Assembly: GCA_015698045.1 (NCBI GenBank)
Contig: BLAL01000338.1
Coordinates: forward strand, 434,001 to 498,000
Direction: 5' to 3'
Length of the DNA stretch: 64,000 nucleotides
Origin: Rhizophagus clarus
Taxonomy: Eukaryota > Glomeromycota > Glomeromycetes > Glomerales > Glomeraceae
Below, piece by piece: positions 33,800 to 45,759 of this stretch. Position numbers and translations under genes: made by a program. Below the pieces are notes generated by a model that worked only from the letters and a program-made list of their open reading frames with translations, ran no database searches and was not told the DNA's origin. The first letter of the stretch is position 1, and every line of letters begins with the position of its first letter.

Positions 33800-36150
33800 G
33801 TACAATTAGCATTATCCAGAATTTGTACAAGTACAGAATATTTCATAATTCAGTACATTTTCTGTCACTAATTGTACAGAATTTGTACAGTATTTGTACA
33901 GTATTTGTACAATAATATTTTCTAGACAAATTCCAGATTTTCAATTTTTTACTGGGCGATATCAGAATTTTCTGCATTATAATATTAACCAAAACGTAAA
34001 CGTTGATATTGTAGCAGCCGTTGCATGAACAACAGTTGTATCATGATAAATTTGAGAAATCTATATTCTCTCTTTTATTAAAACAAGTTCTCCTTATTTA
34101 TCCTCACGTTTAATTTCTTTTACGAGACTCATTCTTTGCAAGAAAAAGTAATGACTAAAGAAATTTTGAAATAATTGTGTAATTGTAATACTCTTTTTTT
34201 TTAATTAACTCTTTATTGAACACTCGAGCATACAATACATAATATTGATGATTAGTATACTAAATAAAGCTAATGGTTACCTATATAAAACTATCCAATA
34301 AAATGTTCAATTCTATACTACCTTGCTTGTAAATGAAATAAAGTGATCACCAAGCTAAGCACCATCTTTTGAACCCAAATTTCCATCTTGAGCCCCAACT
34401 AAGTAGATAATTATATACACAGTACTTTAAAATCATAAATAATAAATATATTTATTCCATAAGTAAACTTTGTGTATCACGATAGATTCTATAAGTTTGA
34501 TCTAACCAACTTAGTATTTTAGGATTAAAGTCATTACACATTTTTAGATGTTTTGCAGATCATTAGGCCGATTATTTTCGGCTGGATTTTATTTATTTGG
34601 TTGATCTTTTTGTGTAATGTACACGTGTAAGTCGAATTTAACAGTTTAGCAGGCTTTCGATTTTATCACACGAATTTTTCGATTTTATCACATAATATAA
34701 TGTTTAATTTTTTGAAAAATTCGGCATATTAATATATCCTTAACTTCTAACAATATGATATGTCTTATATTACTGTATTAAATTTTAGTTATACCAATTT
34801 TTATTAAAATCGGATTATTATTGGCTAACTTTTATATATGTAATAACTTTTTGATTCAACACGATCAATACATTTTTTGATATAAATGCCATTATAAAAA
34901 ACCAGAAAATTTTAACCAACCTTTAAATATGTCTGTTTCCATTGTTGTAAATAGATCTTATATTTCTTTGTTTCATAAAGCTTATTACAATTTGAATTAT
35001 GCTTATTTTCGTTTTATAAGAAGTTTTCAAGTATTTATAACTTCCGGATTCCTCCTCCAATAGCCGGATTCCTATGTAATACGTTTAAACAAAGATCTGT
35101 AGAATCGATTGTTTTTTTTATCGTCCTTCGCTATTAATTTTTTTGTGGCACAAATAAAATGAATTAGTAAAGTTATCACATGCCGATACAGCCATATATC
35201 AAACAATTACGTTAGTACTACGTCATTTAAAGTCATTTAAAATTGAAAACGATGAATTTTATTTATTTTATTATTTAAAGTAAGTGTATATAGTAAACTA
35301 GTACGGTCAGTGACGTACTCAAGTGTACATATGATAAAAATAGTTACACAATTATGTGATGATTTGTAATTATTTAAGAAAATAATTGTTTATATGTTCA
35401 CCATTAAATCTTCCACTTTTTACTTAACTACTTAATCGTTTAACAAAAATTATTGTTGATATATCTGATGTTGAAGATGTGAGTTCGTTTATTGGTTAAA
35501 ATAATTCTTTATTATTAAGATTCCTGTATTCTAAATACAATAAGTTAGCCCCCAATTATCCTTTCTAAAATTAGCTCCCATTTGTCTAGTAGTAATTAAC
35601 CAATCATATTGAATATCATAGGATTTACGGATAGGATATCCGGATTTGCCTATGAGAAATAGGATATCCTAGGATAGGATGTACAGTACAGTACTGTAAG
35701 TAAAAGTATCAATAAAGTGGTTTACTATTAAATAATAATGAACCATGCATTAACATTTTTGTTTTATAATTTACTAATTTCTATTGATAAAAAGAGAATA
35801 GTGTATTCCTATTATTATATAAATTATAGTAACTTTACTATAAAATTGTGAAATTAATGCATTCAATTTTTATTTAAAATAATTTTAGAATTGATATCCG
35901 GATATCCGGATTTACAATCTTTGAACGGACACATTCAACGGATAATCCAGATCTAAGCTCTAACTTTAGTTAGTATCGCTAAAATGAACATGCTGATTTG
36001 CTTTTTTAATCACAAGCCAAAAGTAACTAAATGAACTAATTTCGGACGTAATATTTATTTGCACAGAAATAAATAGTCCTTCGTTACACTTCACTTCACC
36101 CTAAAAAACAACTTTTCTTTTAAAAAACTTACCTTCATTTCTTTTCAATT
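33800..36150. other. AT-rich spacer with an inverted GGATATCCGGAT motif pair
   Basis: No gene seen. GGATATCCGGATTT occurs near 35634 and twice near 35897-35912, enclosing about 260 bp. This may be a small MITE-like relic, but I could not define terminal repeats. Confidence 0.35.
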
Positions 36151-36188
36151 ATAAAAAGTTTACTTTACCAAAACAAACTTCTAAGAAA

Positions 36189-36533
36189 ATGGCGAAAATA
36201 TCTTTCGTTATTCTTCTTATTATGATCATTTTTTCTTTCCAACCAGCGAACGTTAACGCTGGTCCTATCGCTTATGCCGTTTGCCAAAGCGCATGTAACC
36301 TCGGTTGGGTCTCTTGTTATGCGTCGGCTGGATTAGTTGCTGGTATATTATTTATAACGTAATAATCATATATTTATAGTTTATTGAAATTTTATTCATA
36401 AAAAAATAAATTCTTCTTTTCAGGAACCGTCACTGGAGGTCTTGGTGCTCCGCTTGCAGCTATCGCTTGTAATGTCGCTCAAGCCGCTTGTATGGCAGGT
36501 TGTGTTGCCTTATTAACCGCTCCATCTCCTTAA
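36189..36533 (+). CDS. Small secreted Cys/Ala-rich protein (87 aa, two exons)
   Basis: Exon 1 is 36189-36342 and exon 2 is 36424-36533. The intron has GTATAT and TTTTCAG borders and the phases agree. The N-terminus (MAKISFVILLIMIIFSFQP...NVNA) is a clear signal peptide cleaved near residue 26. The mature part of about 60 residues contains six cysteines: GPIAYAVCQSACNLGWVSCY, then a Gly/Ala-rich middle, then ACNVAQAACMAGC. This resembles a widespread family of small Cys/Ala-rich secreted proteins in fungi and algae, whose function I cannot name. A TATA-like TTATAAAAAG lies 39 nt upstream of the ATG. In a symbiotic fungus it would count as a candidate secreted effector, but that is inference. 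Confidence 0.85.
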
Positions 36534-37084
36534 AGATATACTGTATATTTACTCTTATATCTTTTCGTGATGATGGTTTAGCTTTGGTAAATTTTTTTTT
36601 TTTGTAGTTAAATTTACCTTGAATTTTTTTTTTACTTTTACATTTCTATAATATATGTGTGTCTTTAAAAGATATATATTTTAACAAGAGAATAATTTTT
36701 ATGTTGTGTTTAAACTTATTAGTTATTACTGTAACTAGTATGACATTTGGTTTTCTTAGAAACGATTTAATTAACAAATATTAAAAGTTATAATAATTTG
36801 ATTTTGATTCTAATTAACAGATTTTTATTTTTTGGTGTATTTGATTAATAAATTTATTTAACGAAAAGTTAATTAATTTGAAATATCTGGCGTCACGTCA
36901 ACAAATCGACAACGCCACGCATAATACCATATACATATTGATGAATCACATTTATAAAAAAATTTATTTATTCAAGTACTTTTCAATTATTTATCACTAT
37001 TAACGACTTCTCTCAAATAATATTAGAACAAATTGTCTTTTAAATTATCTTTTTACATAAATTTTTTTTTTAAAATATATATAC

Positions 37085-37320
37085 AGTATATATATTTGCA
37101 CTGAACTTTAACTTAAAAGGTTGGTTTATCAAAGGACTAACGAGAGAATCAGCTTACACGATGCGACTAAATCATTCATATAAGCTTTTTTTTCCTAAAA
37201 AAAAAAAAAATTTGCACTGTACTTTAACTCTTTAACTTAAATGGTTGGCTTATCAAAGGACTAACAGGGAAGAGGATCAGCTTACAAGATACGATGCTCA
37301 GCAACAAAATTTGTTTGCGC
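37085..37320. repeat. Direct duplication of about 80 bp
   Basis: The segment TTTGCACTGAACTTTAACTT followed by GGTTGGTTTATCAAAGGACTAAC...ATCAGCTTACA at about 37097 recurs at about 37210 with roughly 85 percent identity. It lies downstream of the small secreted protein gene. Function unknown. Confidence 0.7.
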
Positions 37321-37437
37321 TGAACCATTAATATTCAACTTCCAATCACTTTTACATATCTTACTTCCATTCTTTCGAAAGTCCTGCCATTCATTGCCAA
37401 CTAAGCAAGGAAGTGTAAGTTGTTCAACATCACTCTT

Positions 37438-37700
37438 TTATTGGAAGTAGAAGAAGAGAGAAGAGTCTGAAGGCGAAGAAGTAATATTAATGTTAAGTAC
37501 AATCTCAATTAAATCTTGTGAAGGTTGAAAAGCAATATCCATGTGATTCCTATTAATTACTGCATTGGTACTTGATATGAACTTTCAGCAATATCCTACG
37601 AACCGAATGTGCATCACCGTGAGCTCTTTACGCTCGCGACCTCTTTCGGCTGATGTTTGGCGACAAGAGTCAGGATAGATGCAGTGGTGACCTCCCTAGG
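37438..37700 (-). pseudogene. Possible coding relic of unknown family
   Basis: A minus-strand frame reads CIYPDSCRQTSAERGRERKE and on to VMHIRFVGYC, stop, KFISSTNAVINRNHMDIAF, ending after SLFFYFQ at 37440-37438. The single internal TGA could be a former Trp codon. The segment is richer in G+C than its surroundings. The evidence is composition only. Confidence 0.2.
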
Positions 37701-38296
37701 TCTACATTGTCACCGACTCTATGATGATATGACCAGTTGCTATTAAACAAGGATCATTATTCAAATGACTAATTCTTTTCTCAACTATCATTTTATGACG
37801 TGCTCATTTCAGTCGTTCTCGTTAAGATATTTTAGATTCAGTAATCTGGAGGCGCTTCGTAGCTACAATTATACGGTCTTAGCATATGAGAGACTGCCTA
37901 TTGTGAACGTCCTTCTCTATCTCCAGAAATTTCTTCTCTTATTTATAAATAATTAACTGAGGTAATCAGAAATTGAGGTACGGTACGCATAACAATAATG
38001 AAAAACAACAAAATGATCTGAATATTTAAAACATAATGGACATAAAAAAAGTAAAAAAAAAAAAAGAATTAAATCCAATGATCTTTATTTTAATTGTTCA
38101 TAATAGATAATGAATATTGACAAAAATATAAACTTATATGATTTGAGAGGGTTGTAAGATAAAGGGAAAATGTAAAGCATCATGAAACGTGATGGATACC
38201 TTCACTTATATGACAAGAAATAAGATCATTAGCAATTAATGATTAAAATGGTTGACTGATACACTACTGATACCATTGTAAACTGATGATTCACTT

Positions 38297-38726
38297 TTAG
38301 AAGATCTTTAGAGAAATTTTAATAACAGATGTTATAGTCTCTTTGGGAAGGTTATAAGCGATATATTGATTCCCTTGAATGTCAGCTTCATTTAAACTTT
38401 CATTTTGCTGTCCAAATCATACTTAGAAGTGTTTCTAAAAATAAAGAAAATATCAATATTTATTAACCTTCTCTAAATAAAGAATTTTATCAGCATTTCT
38501 AATATCGGGATTGTTCTTAAAAAAAAAAAAATAATAACGAAGAAAAAATTTGAATTATAATTCATTTCATTGCATTTGTTCATTGAACATATATTCCAAG
38601 TCATAATCTACGGGAATAATCTTCTGTTTTAATTAACTCAAAAATCATTGGATGCTGCCGGAATAGCGGATCGGAAATAAGGTCATTCAAGGTATGAGCA
38701 AAAATTCGATAAATCCGCCCACTGAA
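38297..38726 (-). pseudogene. Coding relic of unknown family, three exon-like pieces
   Basis: Minus-strand pieces read FSGRIYRIFAHTLNDLISD and on through PLFRQHPMIFELIKTEDY with a following TGA (about 38726-38585). Next comes NNPDIRNADKILYLEK, ending at a GT (about 38511-38464). The last piece is GQQNESLNEADIQGNQYIAY through KETITSVIKISLKIF, stop (about 38416-38297). The pieces have coding-like composition and partial splice borders. No domain recognised. Confidence 0.3.
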
Positions 38727-38939
38727 CTAAATAATCTTCAATGGAAATGAATTCGTTAATTGTAAAGTTCAATAATAATGCAATCACTTTGTCAAGAAAC
38801 GTTTATCATTGACAGTCCCTGAAACCAATGAAATATAGAATAATCAAAGGTCGAGTTAGTTCGAAACCTATTAATAAATTATACCTATAATCTAATATTG
38901 ACGTTAATTAGTATTAAATTTGTAAATTTAATGATGAAT

Positions 38940-39190
38940 GTTATAACTCGAAATCGACTCGATCCGGGCACAGTTTAACACGTATAACCCAAGTTAGTTG
39001 ATTTGATTAATAAGGGTTTATCAATAATATTAAGTCTAGATCAATAGACATCGTAATTACTCTATGCATATAACCTGACTCGGCGGGTCGGGTCATGACA
39101 TCAAATTATTAATATCTAACGACCCGATTTAAAAGTCGAATCGGGTCAAATTAACCCGGGTCACTCGCACCGTTCGGTTGTCGAAATTTT
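38940..39190. repeat. GACCCG/CGGGTC-rich repeat island
   Basis: Many copies of CGGGTC and GACCCG in both orientations (for example GGCGGGTCGGGTCATGAC) lie within about 250 bp of otherwise AT-rich DNA. A related island is at 62565-62760. Probably a small inverted-repeat transposon relic. Confidence 0.5.
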
Positions 39191-39999
39191 GTGATGAACG
39201 TGATGAGTGAGTAGGACTATTAAGGTTTTAAGATCAGATAGTAATAATAATTCTATTTTTATATAAATTTCTTAAGACTTGAAAGACAAGCAATTTAGGT
39301 TTAAAATCCGAAGTAATGGCGCACTTTAATTTTCTATGATATTTCTCAAAATATACAAAGCATGAAGTATTGAATTGACAAGTCATTGTGATAATGACGT
39401 TGAAAGTCCATGCCGATGCACGATTGTTTGATCCCACTCATCCCACTCATCAAATTTCAACTTTTAAGACTTGTAAAGCGAAAGCTATGTTGGGATATTT
39501 AAAATCAAACACGTCATTGAACAGTTCTTCATGAAACAGCTTCTTGAATACCTCATTTTGCTAATCTCTCAAGTACATTATCTTTACTTCTTCCGTGCCA
39601 CCATTTACATTCAACTAACATAATGTTTATTTAATTTTTATTGAGAATTAAATATCTTATTGATATCGGCTTTCCTTTTAACACCTCTTTAATTATAGTG
39701 ATAAATCGAAAGGTATAGAAATAACTCTTTGATTATAAATACTAAAATAATAATGATTGAATGATTCATTTCTATATAAATAGATCAAATATTAGCTTCT
39801 TATCAAGGCATTCTCTTTACGAAACATATAAAATTGGATAATGATCGAAAAATATTAATACATATTTTTTAAATAATAATTAATTACTGTCAATTACATA
39901 CTTTAAATCATTCTCAATATTAAATGCGGCTGTAGAGTTTCGACTTTCGAACGTAAAATTAGAATATAAATATGGTCGATTTTAATATTTGACCACATA

Positions 40000-41278
40000 C
40001 AGTGTGGGACAAAAAAAATGAGAAAATTTGACACGTGACATAAAATGATCTACTACGCCAAAAATAAACTAAATTTACACCACTTAAATACACAATAAAT
40101 ATTACATTCAGAGCTATGTTTGACAACCTTTGTATTCATTAATACTCTTTATTTCCATGGGAAAAATTCAAATATTATGACTTGCGCAAAAAGAAAAATC
40201 TATAATGAATTCTAATTACATTTACTAAATAATGGCATATTGAACACCAAATAATTATATATACTTGTGAATATATCATTGTTAATAATTTATAAAAACA
40301 AAAAAAAACTGAAAAAATCGAGTTTTTATAGCACCCTAAAAGGAATAGAAAACTCAAAAAAATTGATCATAAATGCATAAGATACGTTCTGTCAATATTT
40401 AAGATATGATAAATCTTTTTTTACAAGAACTTTAGTAATAAATTTGAAAAATATAGGCAAGAAATATCATATAAAGCAATTGGGAACGTCCTTCAAGGAT
40501 TGATTATGTAAAAAAAAAATTCTTAAAGAAACTCCTATGTTGATTGAGGCATACAAGCAAAAACAATTTAATTGATACAAAATATAATAATAACTGATGG
40601 GAAAAAATTTTGTTTATCAATTAAACAACCAATTAATTCTTTGGAAACACTGTGAAATGTTGGAATAATTGAGAAAGGCTGGTTTATCATTTGTCTAAAG
40701 ATTTTATGAAAAAACATGGTATGAAATGACTTTTATTTAAAAGGAAAAGAAGTTTATTTTGTTCAAATGAATCATAAATACTGAGTTTTGTGTGGAAGAA
40801 TTTTTGTACACATGCCCCTGAGATCTTTCCAGATGCTTGGTTATTACTGGCACTTTCAACAAGACAATAATTTGGGTATATTAGTCAGTTTATTAATCTT
40901 TTTTCTTCAATAAAATTTTTCAGATGTACTTAAGCTTCCATCAAATAATTGTGTCTTAAATCCTATTGAAAATTCATATTTTATCATAGAAAATAAGATA
41001 GAGAAGAATTTCTAAAAAATCTTGATGATCTAGAACAATTTTTGGTGAAGGAATAGTAAAATATAATAAAAACCGTTATAATTGATATTTTGAAGTTAAT
41101 AGAATGATATTGTGAGTTAATTACTGAAATAATAGCGAATGTATATCATAAAATTTTTTTTTTAATAAAGTCTGCTGATCTTCGAGTTCAAAAATATGAA
41201 AATTTTTTTTGTGATTTATTATAAAAATTGAGCATTAATAAACGATTTTTTAATTCTCATTTTTTTTGTCCCACACTG
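40000..41278 (+). mobile_element. Tc1/mariner-type element with perfect 25-bp ends and a dead transposase
   Basis: Both ends begin CAGTGTGGGAC and continue with eight A and TGAGAA, identical for 25 bp in inverted orientation. TA flanks both sides (39998-39999 and 41279-41280). The 1279-bp length is typical. On the plus strand around 40965 a remnant reads NPIENSYFIIENKIEKN, which matches the NPIEN(L)W block after the third catalytic residue of Tc1 transposases. DDLEQFLVKE and a stop follow. The rest of the frame is riddled with stops, so the element is non-autonomous. Confidence 0.85.
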
Positions 41279-41299
41279 TAAATGTCGTTAATAATTAAA

Positions 41300-43270
41300 A
41301 TTTGTTAATATTTATAGTATCGACACCTTACCACTAATTGAAATTATATTTTTTTATACAATGAACTGTGATAGTTTCGGGGGTTAATGAAAATTTTGAT
41401 ATCTGCGATTAAACACATGATGTAATTGATTATCGATCCCTCAACATCCCAATTCGAACATGAGCCAGAATACAATAATTACAAACACAGAAATTTCATC
41501 ACTGTACCGTGGCTATCGTGCGTATATTATGTGCGAATCCTTTTTTAAAATACATAGACACAATTACGTCATCATCAAAAAAACACAATAATATATTTAT
41601 ACTTCATTATGTATGTTTGTTAGCAGTTTAAAGATGATTTTAAAGTATTTTCTATGTAAATATATTTAAAGTATAATAATTTATAAATGAAATATTTTAT
41701 TTTTTATAAAAAAATTTCAAGTCTTCAAGATAAAATCTTGATCTTTTTTTTTCTACATCGCGAACGGGTACATCACGTGACGGTATAAATTGCCGATCAT
41801 GTGCGCAAATTTATTTTATTTCATTCTAACAATTGCAATTTTTTAATGACAGTTTTCATCCTTGAAAGAACTTATGATAAATAAAAAAATTTTACATTCT
41901 TTTTTTTAAATTAAACTGTAATATTAACAAATTTTACATTCTTTTTTTTTAAGTTAAACTGTAAATTTCGCATCTTAAATTTCCTGCCTACATCCATTCT
42001 ACTTATCAATTATTGTAACACTAATGTCAGTTTTATCTGCTATAGTAAGTGAAGTGATCGAAATAATAATTGTGTTCGAAAATATAGACAATTAAATATT
42101 TTATATGAAATTACTAGCTAACGTCTTTCAATTTAGAAAATGGTATATGATGGATACGAGACTACGAGTAAATATTCAAGATGGCCGACGAAAAATTCTC
42201 GATTCAAAATGAAAAACCCGAAATTTTAATGAAAAAGTACTTGACATATGAAATCGATAAGTGATGCTTCCTATATTGTTGTTCAGGACATGATATATTA
42301 TATATATATTCATATGATTGTATATTTTCAGTTATGTAATTATTATTAGGTCTTACTTTTTAAACTATGACAACTATTAAATTGCTTTTTAATAATCACA
42401 TTTATCTCTCCGATTGTACGTGATAATTAGAGTTGAATTTTATTCAAATCCAAAATAATTTATACATTTTCTCACATATTGATATCGAGATATTCGTATG
42501 ATTGTACTCATCATCAGTGGAGTTTTAAATTGTCCAGGATAAATCTTGTCAATCTTATATATATATTTTTATAAAGGTTACACGTATTGTACGTACGGTA
42601 CATACAAGGTGTTATTATACAAGAGATTAAATAATTTAGTAATAACAAATCCTTTAAAACCTCCCGTTCTAATCTATAAAATTCGCAATAAACAAGAATT
42701 TAATCAATATAAATAACAACAGATATTAATGTTACTGTCGATATCAATAGCAACACAATAATTGCTCGTATTTTCCGTCAAGAAAAAAAGTATATTAATG
42801 AAGATTACAAAGATACTGTACTACTTATTCTCAACCATTCTAATGCATAATTTTTTTGACTCTTTTCAAGATGATTTTGACTCTGTTTATTCACGAATCT
42901 TATTAATACAGGAACAAAAGTAATTTTAGTTGAATTTTTCTGATATAAGTACTCTTTTGGTTACTACGGAAAATATAACCGGATTAATTAATAAGATTGA
43001 TCATAAAAAAAATCACATAGAAGTTATATCGATAAAATTTAATAATTGTGGTTTCAAAAAGTTATATCGAAAATTTACCGACTCCACTTTTAATTACTTA
43101 ATAAGGCAACATTATCTCCTAAACCATGAAACACAATGAAAAAAATTACAAAAGAAAAATGTTACGCAAAACGCCACATTATAAAATACGACGGATGATC
43201 AACCTATTGCGTATATTTGCTATGCAACCGAATGAACCGATGCAACCGTATGTAACATTACACAACCATC
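41300..43270. other. Spacer with two short coding-like frames
   Basis: ATG 42181 opens a 27-codon frame (MADEKFSIQNEKPEILMKKY...) with coding-like composition. An ATG-less frame of about 69 codons ends at 43139 and follows an AG acceptor-like site. Neither can be tied to a gene. The rest is AT-rich. Confidence 0.25.
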
Positions 43271-43280
43271 AAATACAACA

Positions 43281-43288
43281 TATATAAA
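43281..43288 (+). promoter_or_regulatory. TATA box of the Sel1-repeat gene
   Basis: TATATAAA lies about 44-51 nt upstream of the start codon, followed by a pyrimidine-rich leader. Confidence 0.5.
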
Positions 43289-43331
43289 CTAAAACCCCCT
43301 TGCTTCTTTACTAAATCATTATGTCCGCGAT

Positions 43332-44657
43332 ATGTCCGATTCACAAAATAATATTTTTTTATCAAATAATTCAAATATTAAAAAATATGAATCAACTTTT
43401 AAATTTAATATTAAAAGTCCTAATATAATTTTTATAAATGATTTTATAACGAAATTTTTTAAAGAATTATTACAAGAATTATATATAATTCTTTCAAATT
43501 CTGATATTGAAGAAATTTGTGATACAAAAAAGGATAAATTAAATGAATTGATAAATAATTTTTTATTTGAATATGATTTAGATCCTAAAAAAGTTTTTGA
43601 AATTATGACAAGTAATTCTCAAAATATTTATTATTATTCAAGTTTAATCGGTTTTTTTTATCAAAATGGAATTGGATGTAATATGGATAAAATTAAAGCG
43701 TATGAAATATTCTCTAATGCTGTTAAAAACAATCAAGAATCAAAATTTATATTATCAAATCAAAAGAATGAATTTATTTCATTATATTGTAATGATAATA
43801 ATATGAATGAAATAATTGTACAATATTTTTATTCATTATTTCTTTATAAAGATATTATTTTATGCAGAAAAGATAATTACAAATTACATAAAAGAAATGC
43901 CGAAAGGGGAGATCCTGTATCACAATATTATGTAGGTATCTGTTGTCATTATGGTAAGAATATTGATGGGGATTATGAAAATTCATTCGAATGGTATTTA
44001 AAATCATCACAAGGAGGAAATATTAAAGCAACTTATATGTTAGGTTTAAGATATATGTTAGGTTTACGTTATCTTAATGGGTATTATATTATGAAAGACG
44101 AAGAGAAAGGATTTGAATTAATTTTAAAATCTGCTGAAGGAGGTCATAAATATGCGACATATAAAGTGGGAGAATGTTATGAAAATGGTATATACGTTTT
44201 AAAAGATAAGAAGAAAGCTTTTGAATGGTATTTAAAAGCTGCAAATAAAGGTAACAGTCATTGTCAACATATAATAGCCAATTATTATAATGATGGAATA
44301 TATGTTCCAAAAAATGAAAAGAAAGGTTTTTATTGGAATAGAAAAGCTGCAATAAATGGTTATTATGATTCTCAACATAAATTAGCTGAATATTATTTTA
44401 AAAATAAAAATGTGGAGAAAGCATTTAAATGGTATTTGAAATTAGCCAATAAAAATTCTATAAGAGCAATTTATTTAGTTGCAAAATGTTATAGAGATGG
44501 TAATGGAACTGATAAAGATTTGGATGAAGCTTCAAAATGGTTTAGCAAATTTGAATTATCGAAAATTTATGGATGTAAACTTATTTCCTTAAATAGTTTT
44601 TTGAGTGGTTTAGATATTAATGCCTTTGAAATAGAAACATACAAACGTCTTCCTTAA
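43332..44657 (+). CDS. Sel1-like repeat protein (441 aa, single exon)
   Basis: The N-terminal ~100 residues are helical and low in complexity (FINDFITKFFKELLQELY). From about residue 105 a series of roughly seven Sel1-like repeats of about 36 residues follows, with the usual pattern A.Y.LG.CY..G..V..D..KAF.WY.KAA..G. Examples are KVGECYENGIYVLKDKKKAF and KAFKWYLKLAN. Sel1 repeats form TPR-like solenoids that scaffold protein complexes, and such proteins are strongly expanded in arbuscular mycorrhizal fungi. No kinase domain is attached. A 21-bp duplication inside gives MLGLRYMLGLRY. An out-of-frame ATG at 43321 precedes the chosen start by 11 nt. Confidence 0.9.
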   Translation: MSDSQNNIFLSNNSNIKKYESTFKFNIKSPNIIFINDFITKFFKELLQELYIILSNSDIEEICDTKKDKLNELINNFLFEYDLDPKKVFEIMTSNSQNIYYYSSLIGFFYQNGIGCNMDKIKAYEIFSNAVKNNQESKFILSNQKNEFISLYCNDNNMNEIIVQYFYSLFLYKDIILCRKDNYKLHKRNAERGDPVSQYYVGICCHYGKNIDGDYENSFEWYLKSSQGGNIKATYMLGLRYMLGLRYLNGYYIMKDEEKGFELILKSAEGGHKYATYKVGECYENGIYVLKDKKKAFEWYLKAANKGNSHCQHIIANYYNDGIYVPKNEKKGFYWNRKAAINGYYDSQHKLAEYYFKNKNVEKAFKWYLKLANKNSIRAIYLVAKCYRDGNGTDKDLDEASKWFSKFELSKIYGCKLISLNSFLSGLDINAFEIETYKRLP

Positions 44658-44974
44658 TTTATTTTATTGTAAGAATTATATGATTTATTTAGAAAAATTG
44701 TATTAGATTATTTAATTAAATAAAATAAGAACATATTAATATTCTGTACTAGGCTAGTTTGATATTATGTGAACATAAAATAAATCGCATGACCGAAAAA
44801 TTGCGTAAAGTAATTCCAAATACTCTACGAAATAAGTATCGCACGAGATTGGTATCTTAGAATAAAGCTAAGCTCGTTTATCTCGTTTATGGTTTATATT
44901 AATGATGTTAACGACGTGAAAACGAGAGAAACAACTTTTTTGATTATTTTTCAGCGAACGATTCTACCAATATT

Positions 44975-45604
44975 TTAATCAAAATATGCTTCTCCTTCAC
45001 CTCCTCCATCACCATCAAATGCATCATCCATTTCTCCATCATCAAAATAACTTTCAATATAATCTGCAGCTTCTTCATATTCTTCTTCTTCTAGAGTTTG
45101 ATCCATATCTGGATATTTTTCAAGCTCGTTTACATTCTCACGCTCCACATTTTTAGTCTTCTCCTTGCTTTCTTGTTCTAAAAATTGACCAAAATCAAAC
45201 TGAACTTTTCTTTGATTTGTATCATTGGAAACTGATACCGATATTGAGTCATCTTTAACAATATGTAACTCTTGTGGAAAAAATGCTAAATCTGTCTTGA
45301 CATCTCTCAATGAACGTTGAGTTTTCTTTTTTTTGAATTGATCAGAATATCGGTGAATATCATGTGAGGAAGTTGTTGAAGTTATAAAGAAAGCTGAATC
45401 TTTAAGAGATGCCTTATATGCAAATAATGCGTTAAGAACTTTATGTTCATCTTCAGAGAGTGGTATTGACCCTTGAAATTGGATCTCAGGAGGTTTGTCA
45501 TCTGAAAGAGTTTGATGTGATTCATTAGATGATTGTTCAAGCAAATTATTTCTTGGTCGTCCACGTTTTGGACGTGTAAAGCTTGCTCTAGATCCTTTTT
45601 TCAT
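44975..45604 (-). CDS. RPC31: Probable RNA polymerase III subunit Rpc31/RPC7 (209 aa)
   Basis: I chose the ATG at 45604 (MKKGSRASFTRPKRGRPRNN), because the frame upstream to 45745 looks like 5' leader. The layout fits the Rpc31/RPC7 family: a basic Gly/Arg-type N-terminus, a central HDIHRYSDQFKKKK block, FFPQELH about 30 residues later, and a very acidic C-terminus ending in DYIESYFDDGEMDDAFDGDG followed by GGEGEAYFD. Length matches the family (about 210-250 aa). Rpc31 belongs to the Rpc31-34-82 trimer, which helps Pol III start transcription of tRNA and 5S rRNA genes in the nucleus. No intron is seen. It is one of very few housekeeping genes in this repeat-rich window. Confidence 0.7.
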   Translation of the reverse strand: MKKGSRASFTRPKRGRPRNNLLEQSSNESHQTLSDDKPPEIQFQGSIPLSEDEHKVLNALFAYKASLKDSAFFITSTTSSHDIHRYSDQFKKKKTQRSLRDVKTDLAFFPQELHIVKDDSISVSVSNDTNQRKVQFDFGQFLEQESKEKTKNVERENVNELEKYPDMDQTLEEEEYEEAADYIESYFDDGEMDDAFDGDGGGEGEAYFD

Positions 45605-45759
45605 AGTTGTGTTGGATAATATTGAATAATTTCCTGAGAAGAGAAAAGTAAACATAGCATGACTCAGATTGACACGACTTTTATTATTGATGTAAAAAAA
45701 AACTACGCCAAACATGGGTTTTTGTTTCTCTGTATATTCTTTCATGATAGGTATCGTTA

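Noticed and set aside
33436-33915. Tyr/Thr/Ile-rich frames of 75-136 codons on both strands
   Set aside because: They are by-products of the 33-bp minisatellite, open on both strands because 33 is a multiple of three.
45605-45745. Extended N-terminus of the Rpc31-like protein
   Set aside because: The residues are hydrophobic and unlike the family; the ATG at 45604 begins the expected basic N-terminus.
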